Source: Flavobacteriales bacterium
GTDB lineage: Bacteria; Bacteroidota; Bacteroidia; Flavobacteriales_F; PHOS-HE28
DNA length: 64,000 nucleotides
Assembly: GCA_016721005.1 (NCBI GenBank)
Contig: JADKJM010000005.1
Coordinates: forward strand, 434,001-498,000
Direction: 5' to 3'
Shown: in pieces, positions 1-7,865 of the stretch
Layout of the letters: each line of letters opens with the position of its first letter
Position numbering within the stretch: the first letter of the stretch is position 1
The notes under the pieces: model-generated
Seen by the model: the letters and a program-made list of their open reading frames with translations, nothing else
What the model was told of the DNA's origin: nothing
Database searches by the model: none
Position numbers and translations under genes: made by a program

Positions 1-2
1 CG

Positions 3-164
3 GAGAAGTGCAGCGGAATACCGGTGCAGCGCTATGATGAACGGATGATGACCGACCGTCTCGCGCATCTTTGCGAGCGCGTGAAGTGCTTCACCGTGGA
101 TCACGTGACACCATTCAACACCGTGCAGAATTTCCTGTTCTGCGCCTTCCGAAAAAAGCCCTGA
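3..164 (+). CDS. 3' end of an unidentified gene (partial)
   Basis: An open frame enters from the left edge and stops at a TGA (162-164) that shares its last base with the arsC ATG. The 53 visible residues contain four cysteines and end in a strand-like hydrophobic stretch followed by RKKP, which would fit the last strand of a class I SAM-dependent methyltransferase, but this is a guess. The one-base overlap with arsC says it belongs to the same operon, so an arsenic-related role is likely. No start or catalytic motif is visible in the window. Confidence 0.5.
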   Translation, partial: EKCSGIPVQRYDERMMTDRLAHLCERVKCFTVDHVTPFNTVQNFLFCAFRKKP

Positions 165-579
165 TGCGCATCCTTGTCCTCTGCACCGGCAACAGTTGTC
201 GCAGCCAGATGGCCCACGGCTATCTGCAGCATTACGCGGGGAAACGCGCGGAGGTCTTCAGTGCCGGCGTGGAGACGCATGGCGTACATCCGCGCGCCAT
301 CGCGGTGATGAAGGAGGACGGCATCGACATCGGCCACCACACCTCGAACAACATGGACGCATACCGCAAGATCGCCTTCGACCATGTGATCACCGTGTGC
401 GACAATGCCCGGGAGGCCTGTCCGGTATTCGCGAGCCACGCTTCGAAGCACCACCACAACTTCACCGACCCCGCGAACGTGACGGGCACCGAGGAGGAAG
501 TGATGAACGCTTTCCGCAACGTGCGCAGGGAGATCAAGGCCTACTGCCGCGACTTCGTGGAACGGCACGTACTGGTCCT

Positions 580-583
<4 letters not shown>
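164..583 (+). CDS. arsC: Arsenate reductase ArsC, thioredoxin-coupled type
   Basis: Reduces arsenate to arsenite in the cytoplasm. The 139-residue protein has the low-molecular-weight phosphatase-like P-loop at its N-terminus (CTGNSCRSQMAHG, nucleophile C7, R13) and a second cysteine pair C79 and C86 in the context VCDNAREACP. The spacings (72 and 7) equal those of the B. subtilis-type ArsC triad C10/C82/C89, so it should be recycled by thioredoxin. The ATG at 164 places the P-loop at the N-terminus as in the family; upstream in-frame codons run into the preceding gene. It overlaps acr3 by four bases. Confidence 0.95.
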
Positions 584-1611
<1,028 letters not shown>

Positions 1612-1613
1612 AC

Positions 1614-1703
1614 ATGGATCCCGGTACCGCATCCCTCCTCGCCCTCTGGAAAGAAGACCGCAGCTACGCCAACAACGAGATGCTCAAGATGGACTGCTAT
1701 TGA
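1614..1703 (+). pseudogene. Fragment of a DinB-family gene (5' end only)
   Basis: A 29-codon frame starts two bases after acr3. Its first 14 residues (MDPGTASLLALWKE) are nearly identical to the N-terminus of the complete DinB gene at 5324-5779 (MDPRTASLLALWKE), and the DNA of the first 45 or so bases is also clearly similar. After that the sequence is unrelated and ends in NNEMLKMDCY. It reads as the stub of a second DinB copy joined to foreign sequence by deletion or recombination. It might still be translated as a short peptide. Confidence 0.55.
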
Positions 1704-1901
1704 ACGGCGCGAACGACGTCGATGCTGATCCTCCTTGCTGAACTGCAATCGCAGCGAAGGCTGGTCGAGCCAGAACCAATTGCAGGTAACGCGGGGCTAC
1801 CACCTCGCTGTGTGCCATGCCCAAAGCGTTCGGCGAACGAATACGGTCACCGGCCACGGATCATCGTTCGGGTGACGATCGTCACGTGCGTTGTGCGCTG
1901 C

Positions 1902-1921
1902 CCATCGTTCATTTGCGATGG
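1902..1921. promoter_or_regulatory. Candidate ArsR operator / promoter
   Basis: A perfect 6-bp inverted repeat, CCATCG-TTCATTTG-CGATGG, lies 36 bases before the arsR start. Its spacer TTCATTTG is a 7-of-8 match to the Bacteroidota -7 box TAnnTTTG, so a bound repressor would cover the promoter. Autoregulation is general for ArsR proteins; that this is the operator is inference. Confidence 0.35.
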
Positions 1922-1957
1922 ACAAAGGAGCGACCACCTGCACCCTGATACTGAACG

Positions 1958-2263
1958 ATGTTGCGCACGGCCATTGATATCGAATACACCGAGCAAGAAG
2001 AGGAGACCGCCCGCTATGCGAAGGCACTGGGGCATCCGGTGCGCATCCGCATTCTCAAACTGCTGGCCAGTCGCTCGTGCTGCTACAACGGCGACCTCAC
2101 CGAGGAGATCCCCATGGCGCAGAGCACTATCAGTCAGCACCTGAAAGCGCTGAAGGAGGCCGGCCTCATCCAAGGCGAGATCCTTCCACCGAAGATCAAG
2201 TACTGCATCCATAAAGAGAACTGGAAGCATGCGCAGAAGCTTTTCCGCGACCTGCTCCGATAG
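1958..2263 (+). CDS. arsR: ArsR-family metalloregulator
   Basis: A 101-residue winged-helix repressor. The body AKALGHPVRIRILKLLA and AQSTISQHLKALKEAGLI match the ArsR DNA-binding core. In place of the classical ELCVCDL metal site it has adjacent cysteines C41-C42 (SCCYNGDL), plus a later cysteine in IKYCIHK, so the exact metalloid ligands are unclear. It heads the second arsenic transcription unit (arsR to DinB, 1958-5779), is followed after 12 bases by the thioredoxin-like gene, and probably controls that operon. Confidence 0.93.
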   Translation: MLRTAIDIEYTEQEEETARYAKALGHPVRIRILKLLASRSCCYNGDLTEEIPMAQSTISQHLKALKEAGLIQGEILPPKIKYCIHKENWKHAQKLFRDLLR

Positions 2264-2275
2264 ACCATCGAACCC

Positions 2276-2509
2276 ATGAAGACCATCAAAGTGCTCGGCA
2301 CCGGTTGTGCCAAATGCAAGTCCACCATCGCCGCTGCGGAAGAGGCCGTGCGTACCACCGGGGCGGATGCCCAGGTGATCAAGGTGGATGACATCCAGGA
2401 GATCATGAAGTACAACATCCTCGTCACGCCCGCCCTCGTTCTGGATGAAGTGGTGATGGTGAAGGGACGTGTGCCCAGCGTGGACGAGATCGCGGCGATG
2501 CTGCACTGA
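2276..2509 (+). CDS. Small thioredoxin-like redox protein
   Basis: A 77-residue protein of the minimal thioredoxin-fold family typified by archaeal MTH895/TM0996. The active-site motif is C11-A-K-C14, and the cis-proline region TPALVL and the strand VKGRVPS are in the expected places. It may deliver electrons or hand over arsenite within the operon. In the ArsEFG system described from Shewanella a small partner works with ArsF; this protein is a candidate for that role, but the equivalence is inferred from position only. It lies two bases before the permease start. Confidence 0.85.
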   Translation: MKTIKVLGTGCAKCKSTIAAAEEAVRTTGADAQVIKVDDIQEIMKYNILVTPALVLDEVVMVKGRVPSVDEIAAMLH

Positions 2510-2511
2510 GC

Positions 2512-3487
2512 ATGTTCGATTGGCTCGACCACCTCGTTGCGCTGCTGGTGTACGGCAGCTTCGGTCTTTCCCCGGAGAGCCACTGGGGGCAAGCCCTTCA
2601 TTTCTTCTTCTTCGATTCGGCGAAGATCCTGCTGCTGCTCTTCCTCATCATCTTCCTGATGGGGATCGTGAACAGCTACTTCCCGATCGACCGCATCCGC
2701 GCTTTCCTCTCGCGCAACAAGCTCTACGGCGCGGAGTACCTGCTTGCCTCCACCTTCGGTGCGATCACACCGTTCTGCTCGTGCAGCTCAGTGCCGCTCT
2801 TCATCGGCTTCGTGAAAGGCGGTATCCCCTTGGGCGTCACCTTCGCCTTCCTGATCACCTCGCCGCTGGTGAACGAAGTGGCCATCGCCCTGTTCATCGG
2901 CATGTTCGGCCTGAAGACCACCCCTGATCTATGCGGCCAGTGGCATCGCGCTCGGCACGCTGGGCGGCATGGTCCTTGGCCGCATGAAGTTGGAACCGCT
3001 GCTGAGCGATTGGGCGCAAGGTGTGATGCAACAGGCGCAAGCGGAAGAGGCGTTCAGCGAAGGAAAGCGTACGTTCTCGCAGCGTCTTCCGGAGATCGCC
3101 CGCGAGGCCTTCGGCATCGTGAAGAGCGTACTACCTTATGTGCTCATCGGCATCGGCATCGGTGCGGCCATGCACGGCTTCATCCCCACGGGCTTCTTCG
3201 AAGCATACATCAGCAAAGAGAATCCGCTGGCCGTGCCACTGGCCGTTATCCTCGGCGTACCGATGTATTCCAACGCGGCCGGTGTGCTGCCCATCATCCA
3301 GGTATTGGTGCAGAAGGGCGTACCGCTTGGCACCGCCATCGCCTTCATGATGGCCGTGGTGGGCCTCTCGCTGCCGGAAGCCACGTTGCTCAAGAAGGTG
3401 ATGTCGTGGAAGCTCATCGCCATCTTCTTCGGCACCGTCACCTTCTTCATCATCCTCTCCGGCTACTTTTTCAACGTGATCCTATGA
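2512..3487 (+). pseudogene. arsP: ArsP/YraQ-type permease interrupted by a one-base frameshift
   Basis: The first 137 codons (from 2512) encode the N-terminal half of a DUF318/YraQ permease, including the conserved FCSCSSVPLFIGFVKGGIPLG. At a run of four C (2921-2924) the frame is lost. The remainder, with GVPMYSNAAGVLPIIQVL, continues in the next frame to the stop at 3487. Removing one C restores an uninterrupted protein of about 324 residues with eight or so membrane segments. ArsP members export trivalent organoarsenicals. Because the error is in a homopolymer and both halves look intact, a sequencing error is at least as likely as a real mutation. Confidence 0.85.
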
Positions 3488-4176
3488 TCCGCCCCTGGGC
3501 CATAGCGCTCCTGCTTTCCGCCTGTTCCACGGCGCCCGCGCCGGAAGCGATAAGGCCCGAAGCCGCGCGCACGCTACAGTGGCACGTGGTGGACACGGAT
3601 TTCAGCAAGGGAAGGCTCGGCCATGAGCAGACGTTGACCTTCGATGACCTGGTGAAATTCCATGGGCACTGGTGCGATGGGCTCGTGGTGGGCGCGATGG
3701 GTTTGGGCGAAACGCTGCACACGCTGTATCCCTCTGCTCCTATCGACCGCACCGACCTGCGCATCATCAGTCGCTCCTCGCCCTGCCTCACCGATGTGGC
3801 CGTGATGCTCACCGGTGCCCGTGCCCAGTTCGGCACCTTCCAGGTGAGCGACACCATTCCGGGGCTCTACCTCGTGCAACGCATCAGCGATGGACGGGCC
3901 TTTTCCGTGGCCTTGCGTCCCGGCGTCAAGCCCGCGAGCGTTGATAGTCTCGGTCGCCTCGCCGTGCAACAACTGCTCTCGCCCTGTGGCTTGGATTCGT
4001 TGCAAGCCATCGAGGAGCGCTTCGGGAAGGACTTGCTCGCCATGGATCCGAAGGAAGCATTCATCATCACCGAGATCCCTGCATTCACATGGCCCGCAGC
4101 CAGCGGACCCACCTTCACCAAGACCGACATCCTCAACAAGAACGCGCCCCGCTGCGCAACATCCACACGACCATGA
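3484..4176 (+). CDS. FmdE-like lipoprotein of the arsenic operon
   Basis: A 230-residue protein with a lipoprotein signal (LLLSAC, lipid-modified C15 or nearby) and an FmdE-type domain: HGHWCDGLVVG near residue 60 and SPCLTDVAVMLTG near residue 100 correspond to the Cys/His metal-binding motifs of FmdE (formylmethanofuran dehydrogenase subunit E) relatives. Its job here is unknown; a periplasmic or envelope metal/metalloid-binding protein is plausible. The ATG at 3484 overlaps the permease stop, and the gene overlaps arsF by four bases, so it is an operon member. Confidence 0.75.
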   Translation: MIRPWAIALLLSACSTAPAPEAIRPEAARTLQWHVVDTDFSKGRLGHEQTLTFDDLVKFHGHWCDGLVVGAMGLGETLHTLYPSAPIDRTDLRIISRSSPCLTDVAVMLTGARAQFGTFQVSDTIPGLYLVQRISDGRAFSVALRPGVKPASVDSLGRLAVQQLLSPCGLDSLQAIEERFGKDLLAMDPKEAFIITEIPAFTWPAASGPTFTKTDILNKNAPRCATSTRP

Positions 4177-4604
4177 AACACCTCTTCCACCTTTCAGCGC
4201 TCACACTTAGCTTGCTCTTCACAGCATGTTCGAGCAATGCGCAGCAACCTTCCAAGTCAGCGCCCTCTCCTGCGGCCACACGGATCGACGTGATCCAATT
4301 CCACAGCGAGCACCGTTGCGAAACCTGCCTCAACATCGAGGCCATGACCAAGGAAGTCCTGAACACGGGGTTCGCTGTACAGATGAAGGATGGCACATTC
4401 ACCTTTCGCTTGGTGAACGTGGAAGAAGAGGCGAACGAGAAGGTCGCCGAGGAGTTCGGCGCGTACGGCACGGCGCTCTTCCTGCATGTCCACAAGAACG
4501 GTAAGGACGAGAAGATCGACCTTACCGAATGGGCCTTCATGCACGCCAGCGATGCCGCCGCATTCAAAGCTGAACTGACGCAGAAACTGCGCGCCAAGCT
4601 CTGA
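4173..4604 (+). CDS. arsF: ArsF-family protein (nitroarsenical reductase subunit-like)
   Basis: A 143-residue lipoprotein or secreted protein (signal with lipobox-like LLFTAC) carrying a thioredoxin-fold domain. The motif IDVIQFHSEHRCETC, with a CxxC, is characteristic of the family named for ArsF of the ArsEFG system, which reduces aromatic nitroarsenicals. The pairing with ArsG immediately downstream (one-base overlap) supports the name. Function in this organism is inferred from family and context; a general redox-chaperone role cannot be excluded. Confidence 0.78.
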   Translation: MKHLFHLSALTLSLLFTACSSNAQQPSKSAPSPAATRIDVIQFHSEHRCETCLNIEAMTKEVLNTGFAVQMKDGTFTFRLVNVEEEANEKVAEEFGAYGTALFLHVHKNGKDEKIDLTEWAFMHASDAAAFKAELTQKLRAKL

Positions 4605-5311
4605 TGGACTGGCTGCGCGACATCGCCATGGCGCGGGAGACGCCCGCGCTGGCCGCCTTCGCCCTAGGCGTGCTAACGGCGGTGAGCCCTTGTCCCCTGG
4701 CCACCAACATCAGCGCCACGGCCTACATCGCCCGTGAGCTGAAGTACCCGCGCGCCGCGCTGGTGAGCGGCCTGCTGTACACGCTGGGTCGCGCACTGAG
4801 CTACACCCTGCTCGGCGCCATCCTCTATTGGGGCGCCAGCAAATTCCACGTGGCGCGCTTCTTCCAGAGCAAGGGTGAGCTCTTCCTCGGTCCCATCCTC
4901 GTGCTGCTCGGCCTGGTGCTGCTCAACGTGATCAAGATCGGCGGCGGCACCGGCGGCGGTTTCCTCAACAAACTCACGGACCGCTTCAAGGACAAAGGGC
5001 ACTTGGGCGCGTTCGTGTTGGGGATACTCTTCGCCTTAGCCTTCTGCCCGTACAGCGGGGCACTCTTCTTCGGCTCCTTGATCCCCATGACGCTCGCCCC
5101 CAACGGCGGCTTGCATTTGCCTGTGATCTTCGCCATCGGCACCGGGTTGCCCGTGCTGCTCTTCGCCGGCGTGATGGCTTACAGTGCGAACCAGCTCAGT
5201 CGCGTCTTCAACGCGGTCACGCGTGTGGAGAAGGTGATGCGCATGGTGGCCGGCGTTGTCTTTCTGCTCACAGGCCTCTACTACATCGGCATCTTCACTG
5301 GACTCTGGTAA
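4604..5311 (+). CDS. arsG: ArsG-family permease (DsbD/CcdA-like membrane protein)
   Basis: A 235-residue membrane protein with about six helices in two halves. Each half has a proline-cysteine motif (SPCPLATN at residue 26 and CPYSGALFF near residue 149), the pattern of DsbD/CcdA transmembrane domains and of the ArsG efflux family. ArsG is reported to export aminoaromatic arsenicals made by ArsEF. The start overlaps the arsF stop (TGATG). An alternative reading is a plain CcdA-like electron carrier feeding the periplasmic ArsF domain. Confidence 0.8.
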   Translation: MDWLRDIAMARETPALAAFALGVLTAVSPCPLATNISATAYIARELKYPRAALVSGLLYTLGRALSYTLLGAILYWGASKFHVARFFQSKGELFLGPILVLLGLVLLNVIKIGGGTGGGFLNKLTDRFKDKGHLGAFVLGILFALAFCPYSGALFFGSLIPMTLAPNGGLHLPVIFAIGTGLPVLLFAGVMAYSANQLSRVFNAVTRVEKVMRMVAGVVFLLTGLYYIGIFTGLW

Positions 5312-5323
5312 GCTATAGCACTC

Positions 5324-5779
5324 ATGGATCCCCGCACCGCTTCCCTCCTCGCCCTCTGGAAAGAAGGTCGTACCCGATTCACCAAGCAACTGCCCGATCT
5401 TACAGAGGCCGACCTGCCGAAGAAGCTCGCGCCCGGACCCAACAGCGCCGGTTTCCTGCTGCGCCACATCGGCGATGTGGAACTGCTTTTCGCGAAGAAC
5501 GTGTTCGGCTTGAAGGAGGTGCAGGTGCATGCGAGCACCGTGGCCAAGGGGCACGACACCGGTGAATGGACCGACCTCGCCGCATTGACAGCCTACGTAC
5601 AGGAAAGCGCCGAAGTGCTGGAACGCGCCATCGTTTCACAAAGCGATGCCGACTGGGATGTGGTGATCGAGACGAAGGAATTCGGGAGGAAGACGAAAGC
5701 GGAAGCGCTCGGACGCATCACCACGCACACGGCTTACCACGCCGGGCAGCTGGCGATGGTGGCGAAGTACGGGGCGTGA
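5324..5779 (+). CDS. DinB-family putative metal-dependent enzyme
   Basis: A 151-residue four-helix protein of the DinB/YfiT superfamily. Putative metal ligands are the histidine in LLRHIGDVE (near residue 47) and the pair in TTHTAYHAGQ (near residue 140). Members include thiol transferases (bacillithiol or mycothiol S-transferases). It starts 12 bases after arsG and is probably the last gene of the arsenic operon, where thiol chemistry would make sense, but the substrate is unknown. A truncated copy of its 5' end is at 1614. Confidence 0.82.
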   Translation: MDPRTASLLALWKEGRTRFTKQLPDLTEADLPKKLAPGPNSAGFLLRHIGDVELLFAKNVFGLKEVQVHASTVAKGHDTGEWTDLAALTAYVQESAEVLERAIVSQSDADWDVVIETKEFGRKTKAEALGRITTHTAYHAGQLAMVAKYGA

Positions 5780-5806
5780 CCCGTAAGGGTGAGCTTACTC
5801 ATACAG

Positions 5807-5826
5807 TGTGGGCACCTCCGCCCACA
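5807..5826 (+). terminator. Hairpin after the arsenic operon
   Basis: TGTGGGC-ACCTCC-GCCCACA forms a perfect 7-bp stem with a 6-base loop, 28 bases after the DinB stop. No T-run follows, so termination is likely but not certain. Confidence 0.4.
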
Positions 5827-5839
5827 AGGCCGATGAGGA

Positions 5840-6034
5840 ATGGGCCTAGCTGGAGCGCATGGAGCAGCGTTCTTCAGTGGTGAACCCGGATCCCTATGGT
5901 CGTACATCGCTGCTCCTATCCTTGGAGCGGCCATGGCCGCACCTGTCTGGATGATCCACATGCGGCAACCGGAAGCCCGCTCTTCGCAGCCTGCTGGACC
6001 TTGGATCGACACCCTCGAAGTGGATCCGGAATGA
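5840..6034 (+). pseudogene. Possible C-terminal remnant of an aquaporin-like (MIP) channel
   Basis: A 64-codon frame whose middle, FFSGEPGSLWSYIAAPILGA, resembles the last membrane helix of MIP channels (pattern: ..SG..xxLWxYxxAPxxGA). Nothing resembling the rest of a channel, such as the NPA boxes, is visible upstream, so if the match is real it is a decayed tail. MIP channels do occur in some arsenic operons (AqpS in Sinorhizobium), which makes the idea reasonable. It could also be chance hydrophobic sequence. Confidence 0.3.
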
Positions 6035-6049
6035 CAGTGGATGCGGAAA

Positions 6050-6078
6050 TGACAAGAACTCCTGAGGAGCCCTTGTCA
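6050..6078. terminator. Convergent hairpin
   Basis: TGACAAG and CTTGTCA arms enclose an inner CTCCTGAGGAG palindrome. It lies just beyond the 3' end of the minus-strand peroxiredoxin gene and after the plus-strand operon, so it could serve both strands. Confidence 0.45.
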
Positions 6079-6103
6079 CTTCCATCATTCATGCCCGGGG
6101 ATC

Positions 6104-6745
6104 CTACAGGCTCTTCTTCGCGAGGTAGAAGTCCACGAACTCCAGACCCTTCTCCGCCAAGCGAGCATCAAGATCCTTCAAGGTCTTGGGAGGTGACACG
6201 ATCACCTTGTCGCCCTTCTTCCAGTTCAAGGGCATCGCACAACCTTTGGCATCCGCGGTCTGCATGGCCTCCAACACGCGCATGATCTCGTCCATGCTCC
6301 GCCCCACGTTCAGCGGATAGTACATGATCAAACGGATAAGGCCCTTCGGATCGATGAAGAACACGGCACGCACCGCAGCCGTATTGCTCGTGTTCTCGTG
6401 CAGCATGCCGTAGAGCTTGCTCACTTTCATGTCGATGTCCGCGATGATCGGGAAATCCATGTACACGCCGGTCTTTTCCCGCACGTTCTGCACCCAGGCC
6501 ACGTGGCTATGGATGCTATCGATGCTCAAGCCGATGAGCCGCGTACCATGGTCCGCGAACCACTTCTTGTTCTGAGCGAAGCCCGTGAGCTCCGTGGTGC
6601 ATACGGGTGTGAAATCCGCTGGGTGCGAGAACAGGATGGTCCAACTATCCTTGATGAACTCACTGAAGCGCAGAGGCCCTACAGTGGTATTGGCTTCGAA
6701 ATCGGGAGCTTGGTCTCCGATGCGTGGCATGTGTGTCATTTCCAT
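6104..6745 (-). CDS. Peroxiredoxin, Prx6 (AhpC/TSA) type
   Basis: A 213-residue thiol peroxidase reducing hydrogen peroxide and organic peroxides. The peroxidatic cysteine is C49 in HPADFTPVCTTE. The long C-terminal part with VGRSMDEIMRVLEAMQ and CAMPLNWKKG is typical of the Prx6 branch, which can also have a late cysteine (here in KGCAMP). The start at 6745 (MEMTHMPRIGD) was chosen because the longer frame runs into the divergent gene and gives an unlikely N-terminus; MTHMPRIGD or MPRIGD are close alternatives. Confidence 0.93.
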   Translation of the reverse strand: MEMTHMPRIGDQAPDFEANTTVGPLRFSEFIKDSWTILFSHPADFTPVCTTELTGFAQNKKWFADHGTRLIGLSIDSIHSHVAWVQNVREKTGVYMDFPIIADIDMKVSKLYGMLHENTSNTAAVRAVFFIDPKGLIRLIMYYPLNVGRSMDEIMRVLEAMQTADAKGCAMPLNWKKGDKVIVSPPKTLKDLDARLAEKGLEFVDFYLAKKSL

Positions 6746-6846
6746 ACCGCAAAGAGAACCATTGCGATCGGCTTCGCGTGTGACGCATGTCACATCACCA
6801 GGCCGTCGAACATCGCTTCGATCGATATATTGCCTGTTCGCTGACC

Positions 6847-7602
6847 ATGACCTCGCTCGCTGATCGTTTGCTGGAACATGTGCTCTCGTTCTCCTTGCCG
6901 GAGGACCTGCCACCGGATATCGGCGTGCTCGATCCCTTCAACGGCCCCAACGCGCAGGAAGTGCGGCGCATCGTCACGCTCTTCCACCGCAAATACTACA
7001 GCGATGATCGGCCGCGCGTGGGCATGCTCGGCATCAATCCCGGCAGGCTCGGCGCGGGTAGCACCGGCCTCTCCTTCACGGACACCAAGCGGTGTGAGAG
7101 CGACCTGGGCATACCGGTACACGGCCTGCGCACCCACGAACCGAGCAGCGATTTCTTCTACCGCATGATCCGCGCGGCGGGAGGTGCCGCTGCGTTCTAC
7201 CGCACCGTGTACGTCCACTCCATTTGCCCGCTGGGATTCGTGAAGCACCGTCCGGCGGGCGCGCACACCAAAACCTCCGCCGGGTCTCCCGAGGAACGAG
7301 GGGACCCTGCGGCACGCGGCCCCATCAACCTGAACTACTACGATGACAAAGCACTGGAACAGGCCGTAACGCCCTTCGTGGAGAACTGGTTAAGAACACT
7401 CGTGGCCTGCGGCATGCGCACCGATGTGGTCCTCTGCATCGGCACCGGCAAGAACGCCGCCTACTTCACCAAGCTCAACGAACGTCTCAGGCTCTTCGAT
7501 CGCATCATCGCGTTGGAGCATCCACGGTATGTGATGCAGTACAAGGCGAAGGAGTTGGACGGATACATTGGGAAGTATGTAGCTGCACTGCGCTCCATGT
7601 GA
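6847..7602 (+). CDS. Uracil-DNA glycosylase-family protein (SMUG2/DUF4918-like)
   Basis: A 251-residue base-excision repair enzyme candidate. The motif MLGINPGRLGAGSTGLSF is the water-activating/uracil-pocket loop of the SMUG2 branch, and ALEHPRYVMQYKAKELDGYI carries the late leucine-loop histidine-proline motif. The ATG at 6847 fits the family N-terminus (LADRLLEHVLSF). Between VKHRPAG and NLNYYDD there are about 20 extra residues (AGSPEERGDPAARGP) encoded by a GC-rich imperfect palindrome, apparently an in-frame insertion. It is divergent from the peroxiredoxin gene. Confidence 0.8.
   Translation: MTSLADRLLEHVLSFSLPEDLPPDIGVLDPFNGPNAQEVRRIVTLFHRKYYSDDRPRVGMLGINPGRLGAGSTGLSFTDTKRCESDLGIPVHGLRTHEPSSDFFYRMIRAAGGAAAFYRTVYVHSICPLGFVKHRPAGAHTKTSAGSPEERGDPAARGPINLNYYDDKALEQAVTPFVENWLRTLVACGMRTDVVLCIGTGKNAAYFTKLNERLRLFDRIIALEHPRYVMQYKAKELDGYIGKYVAALRSM
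7282..7307. repeat. In-frame imperfect palindrome inside the SMUG2-like gene
   Basis: GGGTCTCCC and GGGGACCC arms around a purine-rich loop. It encodes AGSPEERGDP within a loop of the protein, not part of the expected fold, and looks like an inserted repeat element that kept the reading frame. Confidence 0.45.
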
Positions 7603-7723
7603 CCACGCGCACCAGTTCGGCCAGATGATCGCCACGGAGGCCCAAGGCATCCATGGCCGTTCGCAATTTGTCGCCATCAAGCATGGGCCGGGGGGGTAAG
7701 TGGTCGAAGGCCGCCGTTCCAGG

Positions 7724-7807
7724 GAGCCGTGACGTGATCATGTTGAGCCGTGACGTAATGATGTCGAGCCGTGACGTGATCATGTCGAGCCGTGACGTGA
7801 TCATGCT
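7724..7807. repeat. Tandem array, four 21-bp units
   Basis: Four units of GAGCCGTGACGTGATCATG plus two variable bases, exactly 21 bp apart, starting at 7724, 7745, 7766 and 7787. Three share the core TGATCATG, which is also the core of several units in the larger array at 7866. Because 21 is a multiple of three, open frames through it give a repeated seven-residue peptide on either strand; I see no start or partner sequence making these real genes. Confidence 0.9.
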
Positions 7808-7865
7808 GCGAGCAAGAATTGCGCATTCCGGAATTCGCTTGCGGTTTCCGCAATGCGGTGAATGG

